From Lingula anatina (lineage: Eukaryota > Brachiopoda > Lingulata > Lingulida > Lingulidae): 64,000 bases of DNA. The notes beneath the pieces are model-generated. The model was not told where the DNA came from. It did no database searches and saw only the letters and a program-made list of their open reading frames with translations. Position 1 is the first letter of the stretch. Each line of letters begins with the position of its first letter. Position numbers and translations under genes: made by a program. Shown here piece by piece: positions 22,541 through 35,718 of this stretch. Where the stretch lies: the NCBI RefSeq assembly GCF_001039355.2, contig NW_019776035.1, forward strand, positions 692,827-756,826, in the 5' to 3' direction.

Positions 22541-22880
22541 ACTAAATTAATTAACATTTAATGGCCATAATGAAGATTTTGGGGTAAAAACTGAAAAATC
22601 GGTTTTCTCAAATTTCTCTTTCACGAACACCGTTTTTAGTACTCCAAAAACCCTGCCAGCGATTTTTCTTAAAATTCTTAGTTCAGATTTTATCGTTGAT
22701 AAAGCAAAATGCCTTTTCTTAATGAAAATCTGTAATAAGGGGCTCATAACTCCATAACAAAAGCATATAAATCAGAACGACGGCACGGGATTGAAGACTA
22801 TGCTCTCCTGGACAACGCTGTCAATTTTCGTGATAAAATATTGTTCAGGGATGAAGTTACGCCCCAAACCGATTGAAAAT
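22541..22880. other. unclassified insertion replacing exon 1 of copy E
   Basis: Sequence on both sides matches the intron and the 5' flank of other units, but these ~340 bases match nothing else in the window and exon 1 is gone. No coding frame or inverted ends recognised. Confidence 0.45.
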
Positions 22881-23769
22881 GTAAATGAAAATGGTTTGCT
22901 GGTAGACTAAAAAGCTCCACATTTGGCTTTTAATTAATTTATTTATAATTGTCCTTGACACATTTTATTCAAGAAAATTGAATAAATCTGTAAAGATAAT
23001 ATTTTTTGTGAATTTATGTATAATAAAATCATGATTTCCGTTTGGAATAAACATATTTTTCAATGTGCATGTAACAGCCTTATTGTATTTTCTCTGTCAC
23101 GTAGCGTGTAGCATATAGAGCATTGAAAATGCTAAGGCACTTATACGATGGGAAATCGTGCGTGAACGTAGGAGTCATTTTAACCTACGCCGTCTGCTCT
23201 ATAAATTGAGGGTTCATCGTTTACTGCGATGATGATGCTCTATCGAAAACTTTTTGGAACTCAATCAATGTATCGTGGTATTTGAAAAAATAGTTTAAGG
23301 GGTCAAATATGTGACCTCCAGCCTATAAAACATGATTATTTGGAAAGAAATCTTACCGAATATATGACAATTTCGGTAGCTATGAGTATTTTTTAATTAA
23401 ATTCACATTTTTTCCGTTATTTAATTTGTCTAAATTAAAGTTTTCATATGTTTCATATGAAATGTTAATTAAAATCGATAAAAAATTACAACGTTAAGTA
23501 AAATTTCATTCCCTTTGCATACATGTATCTTAATAAAAATAAATAACAGCAAAATAAACTGAATAAAGATTTTCCCATCAAATATGGAGTGTGTCTTTTC
23601 CTGTCCTGCGTATATGGTCTAAATAAGTCTAAAAAACAAGTCAACTAACGTTCTTCAACTTGAATTATCGTTTGTGAATTTGTGTAACTGTCTGTATCAA
23701 TAAATGTTTCGAAATGTATTTATTGCAATGGTTTGCGTGCATGGACAACGCTCCAAATATCAAACCTTT

Positions 23770-24885
23770 ATTCCATTTGAACTTATAACCCATTTGTGTC
23801 TTTTTAGATAGTAATATAACAAGTATTTACTGGAAGGTACCTCAGTCCCTCACTATTATGATAAATTTCATACTTGTATGCGTTACTCTTCATGTAATCC
23901 ATGCAGATGTGAGCAACACGTTGATCTGCACATCGCCAATTTACACAACATATATAGAGACAGCGATTCCAACCTCTCCCGAAGTCGACAAAACGATGTG
24001 GCAGACAACTTCTTTCTGCTGGAATGTAGCCTTGAGCATCGGAAACAACACATTTATCATGTCCACAATACCGTCGTTGAATAGAAAATTTTTCCAGACT
24101 TCAAAGAGCAATTTTTTTATTTTCTGTCTTATGTGAAAACATAACCTCGGTACTCTTCAGAGTTGCGGCTTCAATTGTATCAACTTTCTTACCCAACTAT
24201 GTCCCAGATAAGGAAAAGAAAGTAAATACTAGTAAATTTGAACTCTTCTGTCGTTTTATTCCAAGACGATGTGTGTCAATATTAATTATATTTAACAAAA
24301 TATGGTTATCTGTCACTTGATATTGCTATGGGTTATGGTGATTTACTCTGAATTTTTACGTCTACGCTTTGCTTTTAAATTGACAATTTTACGTACATTA
24401 TAATGAGTCAAATTATAGTAACAACTACATGCAGAAAAAATGAGAGAACGCTGTATTGTCTGTCTGTGAGATTTTCATATAATATTTATATATTAATTAA
24501 TTAACTCATATCAATAAATCAATAAATAAATGATAAATCAATTAATCACTACCAAATTCTAGCTAGCCCATGTCATGCCTATCCTGAAAATTTTATCAAT
24601 ATCTTCCCATAACTTTTTTGATTATGTTGCTAACAAACAACCAAACTAATAATCAACCTATAATTAATCGACCACATACCAAAATCTTATCGTTTGTCAC
24701 TATGTTCTCCCCGAACAGTTTGAATTTTCCTATAAGTTTACCTTCTATATATTAATCAATAAGTCAATAACTTACCCTTTGCGTAAGGAAAGATACATTT
24801 TGTAGTAGGCCTGTGAGAAAGTAATAGAGCTGAATTCCTGCAGAAGTGCATGCCACATCTCGTCCTCTTCATGAGATTGACTCAT
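23770..24885 (-). pseudogene. HNMT-like copy with intact exon 1 but gutted exon 2
   Basis: Exon 1 (24,776-24,885) is intact, encoding MSQSHEEDEMWHALLQEF through FSQAYYKMYLSL, with a GTAAGT donor. Exon 2 survives only as a degenerate C-terminal part (23,770-24,180). Several indels are present and the N-terminal two thirds, including the SAM-binding motif, are deleted. Sequence from 24,183 resumes inside the intron. Non-functional. Confidence 0.7.
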
Positions 24886-24968
24886 TTTTGTGGTGCAGCC
24901 ACGTAAACTTAAATCAGCCCAAAACTCAAATCTTGTTTTCACAACTAACTCCAGAATCTTAGTGACAC

Positions 24969-25033
24969 AACTTCTTTCTGCTGGAATGTAGCCTTGAACA
25001 TGGGAAACGACACATTTATCATGTCTACAATGC
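24969..25033. repeat. 65-base exon 2 piece inserted in a 5' flank
   Basis: ACTTCTTTCTGCTGGAATGT and the following ~45 bases match the exon 2 segment at 24,008-24,075. Here they interrupt the flank sequence that elsewhere reads continuously from the GTGACACCA block to CTTGATACTG. It looks like a templated filler insertion at a break. Confidence 0.6.
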
Positions 25034-27335
25034 GACTTTCTAACTTGATACTGTCATCGACGACATTATATTTAAAGGTAAAACATACTTATACATGCAA
25101 ATAGGGGTATTTCGAGTGGAAACAGGCTGAAATAAATGAATACTGGTTTACCGGTAGACTAAAAACTTTACATTTGGCAATTCAATAATTTATTTGTCAT
25201 TATATTTGGAATTTTGTATTCAAGCATATTCAGTAAATCTGAAAAGATATTATTTTTTGTGAATTTATATATAATAAAATCATAATTTCTGTTTGGAATA
25301 AACATACTTTTCACTGTAACAGCCTTATTGTTTTACCCAGTCACGTACATGTGGCATATAGACCATTAAAGATGCTTAGGCACTTATATTGTGGGAAATC
25401 GTGCGTGAACGTAGATGTCTTTTTAAAGGTTTTGCGTCATACCGTCGGAAAGGGGCATATTCTTCAGAAAACATGCCCAACTAACGGTATTTTTATCCAA
25501 ATACACGAAGTAAAAGCTCATTTTGTAAATTTTGGACTCTAAAAAACGTCCTTTTTGCTTAGCCTGCGAGTTAATGAGCTACGTGGTCACGTGGTCTGAT
25601 GACGACAATCGTGCCAGGCGGAGCTGTCAAACTCAGCTGTATTGTCTGCCTGTGAGATGACTTTTCTGGCTTCTGATGAAAGTTTATACTCATTCAAATC
25701 TCATACCCGAGGGGTCTAAATCCTCGTGAAGCTGTGTAAAACCATTTCCCGTCTATTTAATTCTTTAACAAGCATTAATTATGGTTATCCCAAGTTGTAT
25801 AAAACACTGCATTTGAATGACTTAAGGGTACTGTTGGTTATTCCATATAAGGTACATGTTATTTGTGAAATTCAATTTATTTTATTAAACTGCTGACACC
25901 CCGTCTTGCATTATTTTATTAAACTGAGGTAAACAATGCCTGATACCTTTGCAAGCCCTATCTTAATCATCCATCTAACTGGAACTTCCTTTACCTTCTA
26001 ATTGGAGAGTTAAATGGCATTCAATTCTCCTGTAGCATTTGTCTTGCGAGTATCGAACGCACTCTCGCTGGCGATATTTATCTCAGGTAAAAATCTACCT
26101 GTGCGCTAGTTTCAAAGAGCAGCACCCGCAGTCCTGGGGGTACTAGATAAAATCTGAACACCAGGTTTATTGAGGAGCTTGAGAAACAAAGGAAGATTTT
26201 GGTGCAATAGCCCTTTACTCTTTGTGGGTATTTCCCCCGTCAAAGTTTGTCTAAAATTATCTTTTAATCTTTACGCTTTCGAGGACAGTATTAAGTTATG
26301 TGACATATTTTCGTGAAAACTTAATGACAAGCCAAGTGTCTCCAGTTCATTCCGTACTCAATTTTACTCAAGCAATTTTTTTCTTGAGTAGATCTTTATA
26401 GCACGCTGTTATAATACAATTTTCCGAAAAGGGTCGGAAACAAATCCTCAGATCATAAACAAATTAGGATTACGAACCATTTTATTACAGCAGTTTCCAT
26501 TTTTTTAAATATACCGCTCTTTTTCCTGTTTTTCCTCAACACGTTTTCTTCCACGGAAGTAATGCCTGGGCATACGCGTGCTTCAAGATAGGAGCAATTG
26601 TTATTATTAATGTTCGCGACCGTGTTTGAACTCAATTGTTTAAATATTGATATTGAACGTCATTTACAAATATCAATAAAATAACCCCATGAAATAAAAG
26701 AGATATATTGAAAAATATGAAAGCCCACCAAGAAGAGTTTGATACCTGTTATTACCTGGCTTGGGAAATGCAGCGGTGCATAATTAACAGGTTATATTGT
26801 TAACGAGCTCTTGGTCAACTACAATGCATTTAAAATCCATCAGCAATTAGTAAGCTTGCTAGCTGATGACAGTTAATCTGAAAGACTATCAGCTTTTGAT
26901 ATGATCTAAACAACCTGATGTGACCATGATCTCGAGCCTTGCAACTAATGTCACCGAAGTTAGTAAGTATATCACGGAAGACCGTCACAGACAAAGAAAA
27001 GATTGTCAACAAGTGCTGCAATTTTGGTGAATCCCACGGCAACACATTGAGGCATAACGAAAATTGCTCAACTCCGTTCAACACAATTTTCCTAAACTAT
27101 TCTGTCTGTATCATGTATGCACCATGCAGCTCATGTAAGTCTCATACACCTTTATCCTCATTGTCGTCACAGTACCACGTGACCCAGATCTGTTGCTTCA
27201 TTTATGCATATTGAGGTGAGGTTTACTAAAACGCTATTTTTTCTAGTAATAGATTGTTTTTATAATTTTTAAATGGTGGGGAGCGATTAGAATATACCTG
27301 TAGTGTATAGATTGTGTGCTGAATCTTCAAAATTA
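25034..27335. other. gene-less interval, no recognised content after 25,420
   Basis: Up to about 25,420 this is repeat-unit flank. From 25,430 to 27,230 the sequence is not shared with the other units. Two short antiparallel frames around 26,830-27,214 show no recognisable protein. No splice-linked exon series was found. Confidence 0.4.
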
Positions 27336-27337
27336 AA

Positions 27338-28068
27338 ACGTCCGCAATACCACCATTAAACTGAAATTTTCGCCAGACTTCAAATAGCAACTTGTGATTT
27401 TTCGTCTTATGTGGAAGAGCCTCAGGACACTTTAGAGACGCGGCTCCAATCAAATAATTTTTTTGTTTATCTAACACTATAACCATCTGCCCTCCTGGTT
27501 TAAGAATGGCAAACATTGCAGAGATGGCTTGTTTCATATTCTCGTATGGATCAAAGGGATCATCGAAGATACTTGTAAGATTGTACAGAACATGCACTGC
27601 TAACACCCTGCCCTGCAACTGTTGTGGATAGGCTTTCATTGCCCTCAAATCTTCTACAGAATGCCCACGGTCCTACTATTTAGCGGAATAAAAAAAAAAA
27701 AAAAAAAAAAAAATTAGCGGAATCAAACGGAATCAAGCGAAATCAATAATAAAAACCTAGCTATTTTAAAAATATCTTTAAGCTTGTTTCAATCAGTTTA
27801 TAGCTTCTAAATTTACCTGATGCTTGTCACACTGCAAAATTGTTATTTTGTATAAGTTTGGAATCAAAAATAGATGCGACTTGAGTTGACCCAGATATCC
27901 TGTGAGTTGTCTCAACTAGACAACATCGGGATATCGGGATAACAAGGTTTTTAATTGTAAGTCAATAAATTACCATTTGCAGTTAGCCTGTGAGAAAGTG
28001 ATACATTTAAATTCCTGCAGAGGTTCATACCGCATCTTGTCCTCTTCATGAGATCCACCCAGTTTTAG
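27338..28068 (-). pseudogene. HNMT-like copy H, internal fragment of exon 2 plus decayed exon 1
   Basis: 27,338-27,667 encodes the middle of the protein (RAMKAYPQQLQGRVLAVHVL, FDDPFDPYENMKQAISAMF, LKPGGQMVIVLDKQ, KTKNHKLLFEVWRK). It is cut off at both ends. On the 5' side it breaks at 27,668 into a short AT-rich sequence with an A run (27,690-27,713) and GGAATCAA-type repeats. An exon 1 relic lies at 27,968-28,068. It has lost its ATG (CTG in place) and the residues before the donor. Confidence 0.7.
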
Positions 28069-29033
28069 GAAAGATTCAGCCACGAAAAATAAAATCAGCC
28101 CAAAACTCGGCCATCCTATTTTCACAAGTAACTGCACAGGTCTTGGTGACGCCAGTGACCCTCTACCTTGATACTGCCATCGACAACATAAAATGCACCT
28201 ATATGCAAATACTGGTAGTTCGAGTGGTAACAGGTTAAAGTAAATGAATACTGGTTTGCCGGTAGACTTAAAAGCTATACATTTGGCTTGTAATCAATTT
28301 ATTTATAATTATCTTTGAAACATTTCATTCCACTGAACCACTACAAAATATATCGGAACGCGGCATAAAAATTAAAATGACTCGGAAAATACATGTACGT
28401 TACCGTACGTTTTTCGAACATACGTTACCATTTCGGGCTCTTTGCGAAATGTAAAAGACATGGTAAAATTAAAATTTGTTATATGCACATGCATGTTTTA
28501 GAAAATTGAATACAACTTTGAATTCATTCAATTTTATCTTTTGACACTGTGAAATGCACCTCTATATTGGGTTTGGGTGTATATCGTGTTATTTTCTGTA
28601 CTGCTCTCTTTGCTAGAGAATCACGACTGATGTAAAGTTTTGTTATAATTTTATCGACAAATATGCGTTTGGTATTGTATGGTTATGAGTATCACGTTTG
28701 TTTTTAGAAAATAATCATCTATTTTTTCATATTAAGTTTGATGTTAATACATTTCACATCTTTTCAAAATTGGGTTCTGACGTTATAACCTAAATGAGCA
28801 AAACATTTTGTCTCAAATTGTAAAGTATTTTTGGTGTATTTACAAGCCAAAGGATATTTAATAGATGTAAGGTTATATTTATCTAGGTTTAATTTTCATG
28901 TAGCATTCATGATTAGGGCCCTATTTCCATCACCAAAGCATTAATCCAGCTGGGTGCACCTGTCCATGAAACATTAAATGGAAAAGTGAAGAGTTATGCT
29001 GTAGTTAAATATTCGCCATCCAGTCGAACAGTT

Positions 29034-29091
<58 letters not shown>

Positions 29092-29939
29092 GGCCTAATA
29101 ATAATTAATAATAACTTTTTAAAATAAGATATAATGAAAACATGTAAATTTTAAGGAATAAAAAGGGACGTGGGCTTGTCAACAGATTGCACGATCGACT
29201 ACATTTGTCGCTGAAAATATTTTTTGCAAAACACATATTTCTCCGTCATGAATAACATTACCCACGGAATCCAACCCATTAAGATGATGAAAACAGGAAA
29301 ACGGAGTAATATTTTATTTGTATACTACTTTTATCTAGTTATTTGTAAATATATTTATTTATTTATTTGCTTTTTCTTTATGATGATGATCATCCAGCAA
29401 AATTAATTTCTGAAGCCTATTTCAGTTAAAATACTAACATATTTCGGCAATTGACCTACCAATGAAATTGTGAAACTAAACTTTAATTAATAGATTATTT
29501 CAAATTTTCTGCACTTAATTATAATTACAAACCAAAAAAAAATTAATTAAGAATAAAAATAAATAAATACATAAATAAATAAATAATAAAACAGTTTATG
29601 TAAAAGGACTTTTTATTATGCATACATGCTTTATTTGATAAAAATGAAACCCGTGCTGAAAAAAAAAACATTACTCTTGAATTAATTTGCCTCACCAATC
29701 AATAAAAGCATGATAAATTAAATACAGTGTTAGCTTTTCTGCTCTTGGTACATGTATATTGTAAGTGTAAATAAGAAAAAAATAATAATAGATCATAAAT
29801 AATAAAACTTTCGCTAACGTCAATTATCGTTTGTCTGTCTAGCATATGTTTGTATATGCCTCTCCCTCTAAACACTTCTGAAAAGAATTAATAGCAGTGA
29901 CAATGCTCTAAAATCAAAACGTTATTCCATTGGAACAAA
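28069..29939. other. flank between copy H and intact copy F, with (TAA)n
   Basis: Paralogous to 18,050-21,320 (minus the inserted transposons) and to 35,490-37,940. Contains a (TAA)n microsatellite at 29,036-29,091 (equivalent at 37,057-37,110) and TAAA/ATAA-rich stretches near 29,555-29,585. It acts as an empty-site reference for the Tc1-like element and MITE at 18.7-20.6 kb. No gene. Confidence 0.6.
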
Positions 29940-31678
29940 TTATTCATTTGTGTTTTTCTGGATAGTAATATAATAGGTATTCACTGGAAAGCACCACATT
30001 CCCTCGCTATCAAGGTACAGGCCATGTTTATATCCGTCACTTTTCACGTAATCCACGCAGAACTGGAGAATACGTTGATCAAACGGGGATTGGTCTTCAC
30101 ATAAACCAAGTAGACATCCGATAGAGACTGCACTTCCAATCTCCGCTCGGGTCGGCAAAACAACGTGGTGGACTACTTCTTCCTGTTGAACTGAAGCCTT
30201 AAACATAGGAAACGACACATTTAAAACATCTGCAATATCACCATTAAACAGAAGTTTTCGCCAGACTTCAAAGAGCAACTTGTGATTTTTTGTCTTATGT
30301 GGAAATAGAACCTCAGAACACTTCAGAGACGTGACTCCAATTAAACAAAATTCATTTTTATCTAACACTATAACCATCTGCCCTCCTGGTTTAAGAATGG
30401 TGTACATTGCTGAGATGGCTTTCTTCATATTCTCGTATGGATCAAAGGGATCATCAAAGATACTTGTAAGATGATATAGGACGTGCACTGCTAGTACCCT
30501 GTCCTGTAGGTGTTGTGGATAGGCTTTCATGGCCCTCAAATCTTCTACAGAATCTCCATAGTAGTCTTGAAATGGCCTGGAACAAGTAATATCAATGGAT
30601 GCGTTGCTCATATTCTCAATTAACTCCTTATATTTTCTCAGAGAATCCTCGTGTGGTTCCTCCACGCTGATGATCATTTGCTTATTAAGGACGTTCAGTT
30701 TTCTGTAGATGGGCGCCATTGTTTCTCCATCACCTCCTCCAAAGTCCATGATGCGTACTGGTGAAGGAATCTCCGACTGATTGAGTATGTCCCACACTTT
30801 AGTTTCTATGCTTTGACCGAGGAATTTTCTACTGCCTTCATATTTACTGGAAGTAGATAAGGCACACAGATATACAAACACACACACGACCACAACTTTA
30901 AGTATAGACTCATTTTGTTTACAAAAAATGTGAGTAAACATTAATTCCCATCCAACTTGATACTCTTAAATTTGAACTCTTGGATCGTTTCATTCCAAGA
31001 GTGTCCAATAAATTTTGCAACATACATTGGTTATCTGTCATTTGATATTGCTATGGGTTATTGTTTTAATTTTTACATCTACACTTTGCTTTTAAATAGG
31101 CAATTTTACGTACGTGCAAAATGAGTCAAATTATAGTGACGACTACATGTAGAAAAAAAATTAGAGAATGCAGAACACCGAGGCAGCTCAATTTTAATTA
31201 CTATTATATATTACTTAATTATACTTCATTTATCACCTCCTTTTTCATTTATTATTAATATAAATTAACTAATTAACTCATATCAATCAGTCAATAAATA
31301 AATGATAAATCACTTAATTGCTATCATATTCTGGCCCATGTCATAACTCTCCTGAAAATTCCATCAAAATCCCTCCATAACTTTTTCCATCATGTTGATA
31401 ACAGAAAAACGGAGTAATAATCAACTAATAACTAACCATTTAATAATCAATTAATGGACCACCACTAAAATCTTACTGTTTGTCACTAGGTCCTCTCACA
31501 AGAGTTCCTGAAATTTTCATCTAATGTTACCTTAACGTCATATTTTAAGCAATAAGTCAATAACCTACCCTTTGAGTAAGGTAAAATGAATTTTGTAGTA
31601 GGCCTGTGAAAAGGTAATAGATCTGAATTCCTGCAGACGTTCATGCCGTACCTCGTCCTCTTTATGAGATTCATTCAT
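29940..31678 (-). CDS. HNMT: HNMT-like SAM-dependent methyltransferase, intact copy F
   Basis: Two exons: 31,569-31,678 (110 nt, ATG) and 29,940-30,846 (907 nt, TAA). They join phase 2 to phase 2 through a GTAGGT donor and a CTTCCAG acceptor to give 338 aa. The first 36 residues (MNESHKEDEVRHERLQEF...) precede GKYEGSRKFLGQSIE, which lines up with GKYVESFRRFL and the histamine-binding glutamate region of histamine N-methyltransferase. GGGDGE at residues 73-78 is SAM motif I. VEEPHEDSLRKYKELI follows, with the acidic residue that holds the SAM ribose. LKPGGQMVIVL is the late strand. The C-terminus MWCFPVNTYYITIQ resembles the HNMT end. Human HNMT is 292 aa, so this family is longer at the N-terminus and in the middle. 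The substrate may be histamine or another small amine; that part is inference. The protein is probably cytosolic, since no signal peptide is seen. Confidence 0.8.
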
Positions 31679-32214
31679 TTTTAACAAAGGTGCCACGTAA
31701 AATAAAATCAGCCCAAAACTCGACGATCCTGTTTTCACAACCAGCGGTCTTTGTACATGTAACATCATGCAGTGACCTTCTGCCTTGATACTGACATCAA
31801 GAATGTGATACAAAGGTTAAACACTCTTTTATGCAAATACTGGTATTTCGCATGGTAAAAGATGCAAACGACCACAATTAACCACAAACGACCACAAGCA
31901 AAAATGGTTGGGAAATCGATATATATATATATTTTCCTAATACAATTTGTCTCACCAATAAATGATAACAAAATTAGTTTAATGAAGAATAATACGGAGT
32001 GAAAACTTTTCCTGTCCTGGGTATATGATCTAAATAAGTCTAAAAAAAGCAAACCAGCACGCATTCTGTAACGTAAATTATCGTTTGTCCCTTTGTATAT
32101 CTGTCTGTTTTACCAAATCTTTCTAAATTTATTGCAATGATTACGTATACTTGGATCACGCTCAAAAAGTCAACTTAATTTGATGAGAACATTTAATCAT
32201 TTATGTTTTTCTGT

Positions 32215-33215
32215 ATAGCTATGTAATACGTTTCTATCGGAAAGCACCACTTTCCTTCACTGTCAAGGTATAAACCATGCTTACGTAGTCTATACAGAAC
32301 CTGACAACACGTAGATCAAATGGGCTTTGATCTGCAAATCGCCCGATTGCACAGCATACAGATGCAGCAATTCCATTTCTTTCTGCTGGAATGTAGACTC
32401 GAACATTGGAAAAGTCGCATTTATCGTCTCCACAATATTGCCGTTGAATAGAAAATTTTGCCGGACTTCAAATATAAGTATATTTTAAAAACGTGATTTC
32501 TATTTGGAATAAACATAACTTTTTACTGTTCGCAGCACACCTTTATAAGAAGCTGATTTTACTCAGTCACGTTGCATAGGATATTTAAGATGACTGGAAG
32601 CACTTAAATATATTGTTGGCAAGTCGTGCTTGTGCCGGTGAGTCATTTTAACCGGCTATTTCTACTTTATAAAGTGAATATTTACAGTTGACTGCAATGA
32701 TGATTCTCCATCAAAAAGAGAAAAGAGTTTCTGAAACCCAATGTTTCGTGGTGTTTTGAAATAAATTAAGAGGTCAGTTATGTGACATGTGGCCTTAAAA
32801 AATATGATATTAGAAAAAACACACACACACACACACGGAGTATAAGGTAGTTCCCGTATCTTTGAATATCTTCATAAAATTACAAATGTTTTTCGGTAGT
32901 TTAACTTGTCTAAATGATAGTTTTCATCTTTCTGGAAATATGTATGAATGCAATGCAAAATATGAATAAAAGAACCACATACAGGGTACCAAAATCTTAT
33001 CTTGTCGAGTCATAGTTTGTCACTATGTTCTCTCACAACAGTTTAAAATGTCATATCAGTTTAAGTTAACGTCATATATTAAGCAATAAATCAATAACTT
33101 ACCCTCTTTGAGTAAGGTAAGATACATTTTGTAGTAGGCCTGTGAGAAAGTAACAGAATTGAATTCCTGCAGAAGTGCATGCCGCATTTTGTTCTCTTTA
33201 TATATATTCACCCAG
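32215..33215 (-). pseudogene. HNMT-like copy D', duplicate of fragment D with its exon 1 remnant
   Basis: 32,215-32,475 is the C-terminal fragment with the same 5' breakpoint as 15,685, plus further deletions. 33,103-33,215 is the exon 1 remnant with the same lost ATG and two-base insertion as 17,884-17,996. The LINE and the MITE that interrupt the first block are absent here, so this block preserves their empty sites. Confidence 0.7.
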
Positions 33216-33474
33216 TTTTAGAAAAGATGCAGCCAAGTAAATTATTATCAGCCCAAAACTCGACGATCCTATTTTCACAACTAACTCCAGCGGTCTGGTG
33301 ACACCAGTAAGTTTCTGCCATTGAGAATATTATAAAGAAGGACGGTTAAACACAACTTTTGTAAATACTGGCATTTCGTATGGTAACAAGCTAAAGTAAA
33401 TTTATGCTGGTTTGCCGGTAGACTAAAAAGCTATACATTTGACTTGTAATCGATTTATCTATAATTATCTTTAT

Positions 33475-35476
33475 GTCTCCTCCATCCCAGTGCACCACAA
33501 ACTTGCATAGTCCCGTCCATAACAAAAGAGAAGGCAACAAAGACTATCGGGTGTTCGTGATTTGGCCAAACAAGGCCGCTTTTATTATATAAACTCACCA
33601 TCCTAATAATTTTAACAATAATAACAATGTGGCAAATTGTTGCCTGCATTAAATGTTATGGCCTTAGGGATAAAAATTAAATATGAAATATTAAATAAGA
33701 CTCATCATCCTAAAAATAATGATGTGACTAGTCAGCAAAAGTTATTATTGTTAAACGATTTTTGCACAAATTTCGTTTGTGGGGTTGCAAAGAGGCCCCC
33801 ACTATGCAACGGTTATCGTAAGCTGTGATCCACGATAAGCAATTATTTGACAACAGTAGTGCATCTTATTTAGCTTGTCTAATTGCAAAGGCAAGGTCAA
33901 TGCATTGCAGGACTCAGAATACACTTCTACTTATGTACTGGCAATGCTGTTAGCGGGTGACCTAACCCCTACTTCCTCCTTCATTTTTTTTTTTTTTTTT
34001 TGAAGGAAGGGGGGAGGTTCAGCTTTTCCCATATGCTGAAACAGCTGGAAGAGTGAACTCTCTATAATTGCCACGCTATCCTAGCTTGCGCCGTGCTTGT
34101 TAATTAGTATAAAAATTAACAGTTTTAAGTGATACTCTGCGGAAGAGCAATTTCTTTCCAGTTTACAGTTATCAACGGCAGAATAAAGCATGAACATAAA
34201 GAATATAATCTAGGGGATAACATAGATAGGTATGTTCTTATACAAATGTTCCCATTACATTCCTCAATTCAACCGATGTACAGATGGACCCGCAAAGCTT
34301 GCTGGGTCATAATATGAGAAAAGCATGACTGGGTCATTATTAAATTAGAGTCAAAATTCTCATACAACATGAAACAGCAGGTAGGCAAGTCGGATTTTTT
34401 GCAACACTCCTGTCACAACATGCTGGAATGAATAAAAGTTTTGTAAGCAAAAACCGGGAATGGGGCCCACTTGGCCCCTTAAACCGTGTATGTCAGATAT
34501 TTTTATACCGCTGTTCCAGTGACCTCTGCAGTGAGTACAGATCAAGAATGGACCGGCAAGGCTTGCTGGGCCTCTGTTTGGGTTATGCAGAAGTAATCCT
34601 TGAAATGGACTCCGAATATTTCGTGGGACATTGTCAGACACTCATATAAAGTTGACCCAATATCCTCTGACATCAGGAGAATATAAGGATGAACCGCCGC
34701 TACTTGCTCTGCAGCAGATGATCGGTATTCCACGGCTAAAGATGAAAAATTGAAACTCTTCACACCTTATGTCTGTAATAATATATGATTAACCCGCAAG
34801 GCTTGCTGGGCTGATGACTGTCCAGTATAGAGGTAGTCTTTAAAACCTGTAAAGTCATTTGCATTGTAAACCCTCATCCGATTGCACCTTTTCCTCTGGA
34901 CTAGGAAGATCTTGCAGATGCTGGAGGGCGTGCTGGGCCACAGAATGACGCAAGCAGAAGCCGTCCTTCAGCTGAAGATGTTTAAGTTTAACTTATAAAA
35001 GGTAAGTCTCCTACCGGAAGAACACATACGAAGGTTTCGCTGGGGCATGACCGGTAGAGGACTGTGTACTGGCACTTTCACGGGACGGTGGTATTACTGA
35101 CAGGTATACAAACTGAAAAATCAAAGAAAAAACGCACGCAGTATGATGGTCAAATATAATGCAAGCAAAGTTTAGTCGACAGAGGAAAAAATTGTGGTAT
35201 GATGGAGGAGACGGGGAAGGCGGTGGGTGAAATTTTCTGAACTGAAGGTTTAAGTTGAAAGTTGGAGATAACTTGTAGCTTCAATGTATCGTGCGCCACA
35301 ACAGAATGAGCGCAAAATGGGTCAGGCAGTGACGTCCCATGGTATAAGTAGCAACATGTGCCTCAATTGGGACTACCCCTCTAGGTAGAATTGAGCATGT
35401 GCAGAATGCGCATGTGCGTAAATAAACTCTGGAGATTGTTGTCGCCATAAAATCTCGTTTGACTACGCCAAACTTT
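33475..35476. mobile_element. ~2-kb unclassified insertion
   Basis: The flanks (…TATAATTATCTTT at 33,474 and TATTCAAGAAAATTG from 35,489) are contiguous at 18,240-18,265 in the paralogous block, so this segment is an insertion. It has no long reading frame. Four copies of a CGCAAGGCTTGCTGGGC-like motif lie at 34,288, 34,551, 34,791 and about 34,921. A T run sits at 33,985-34,002. The last 200 bases end in an LTR-like stretch with AATAAACTCTGGAG. Class unknown. Confidence 0.6.
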
Positions 35477-35718
35477 CCTTTGAACAATATTATTCAAGAA
35501 AATTGACTAAATCTGTAAGGAGAATATGTTATGTGAATTTGTATACTTTCTAGGGAACATACGGTAGCAAGCTTTAGCCATGATGCAAAGCCCCTTGAGT
35601 TAAAGTATAAATATGTATAAAAACATCCTTACGTCATGTCTAATTTACCATGACTGAACCACTACAAAATATACCTGGATGCGGTAGAAAAATTAAAATT
35701 ATCCGGAACATACGTTAC

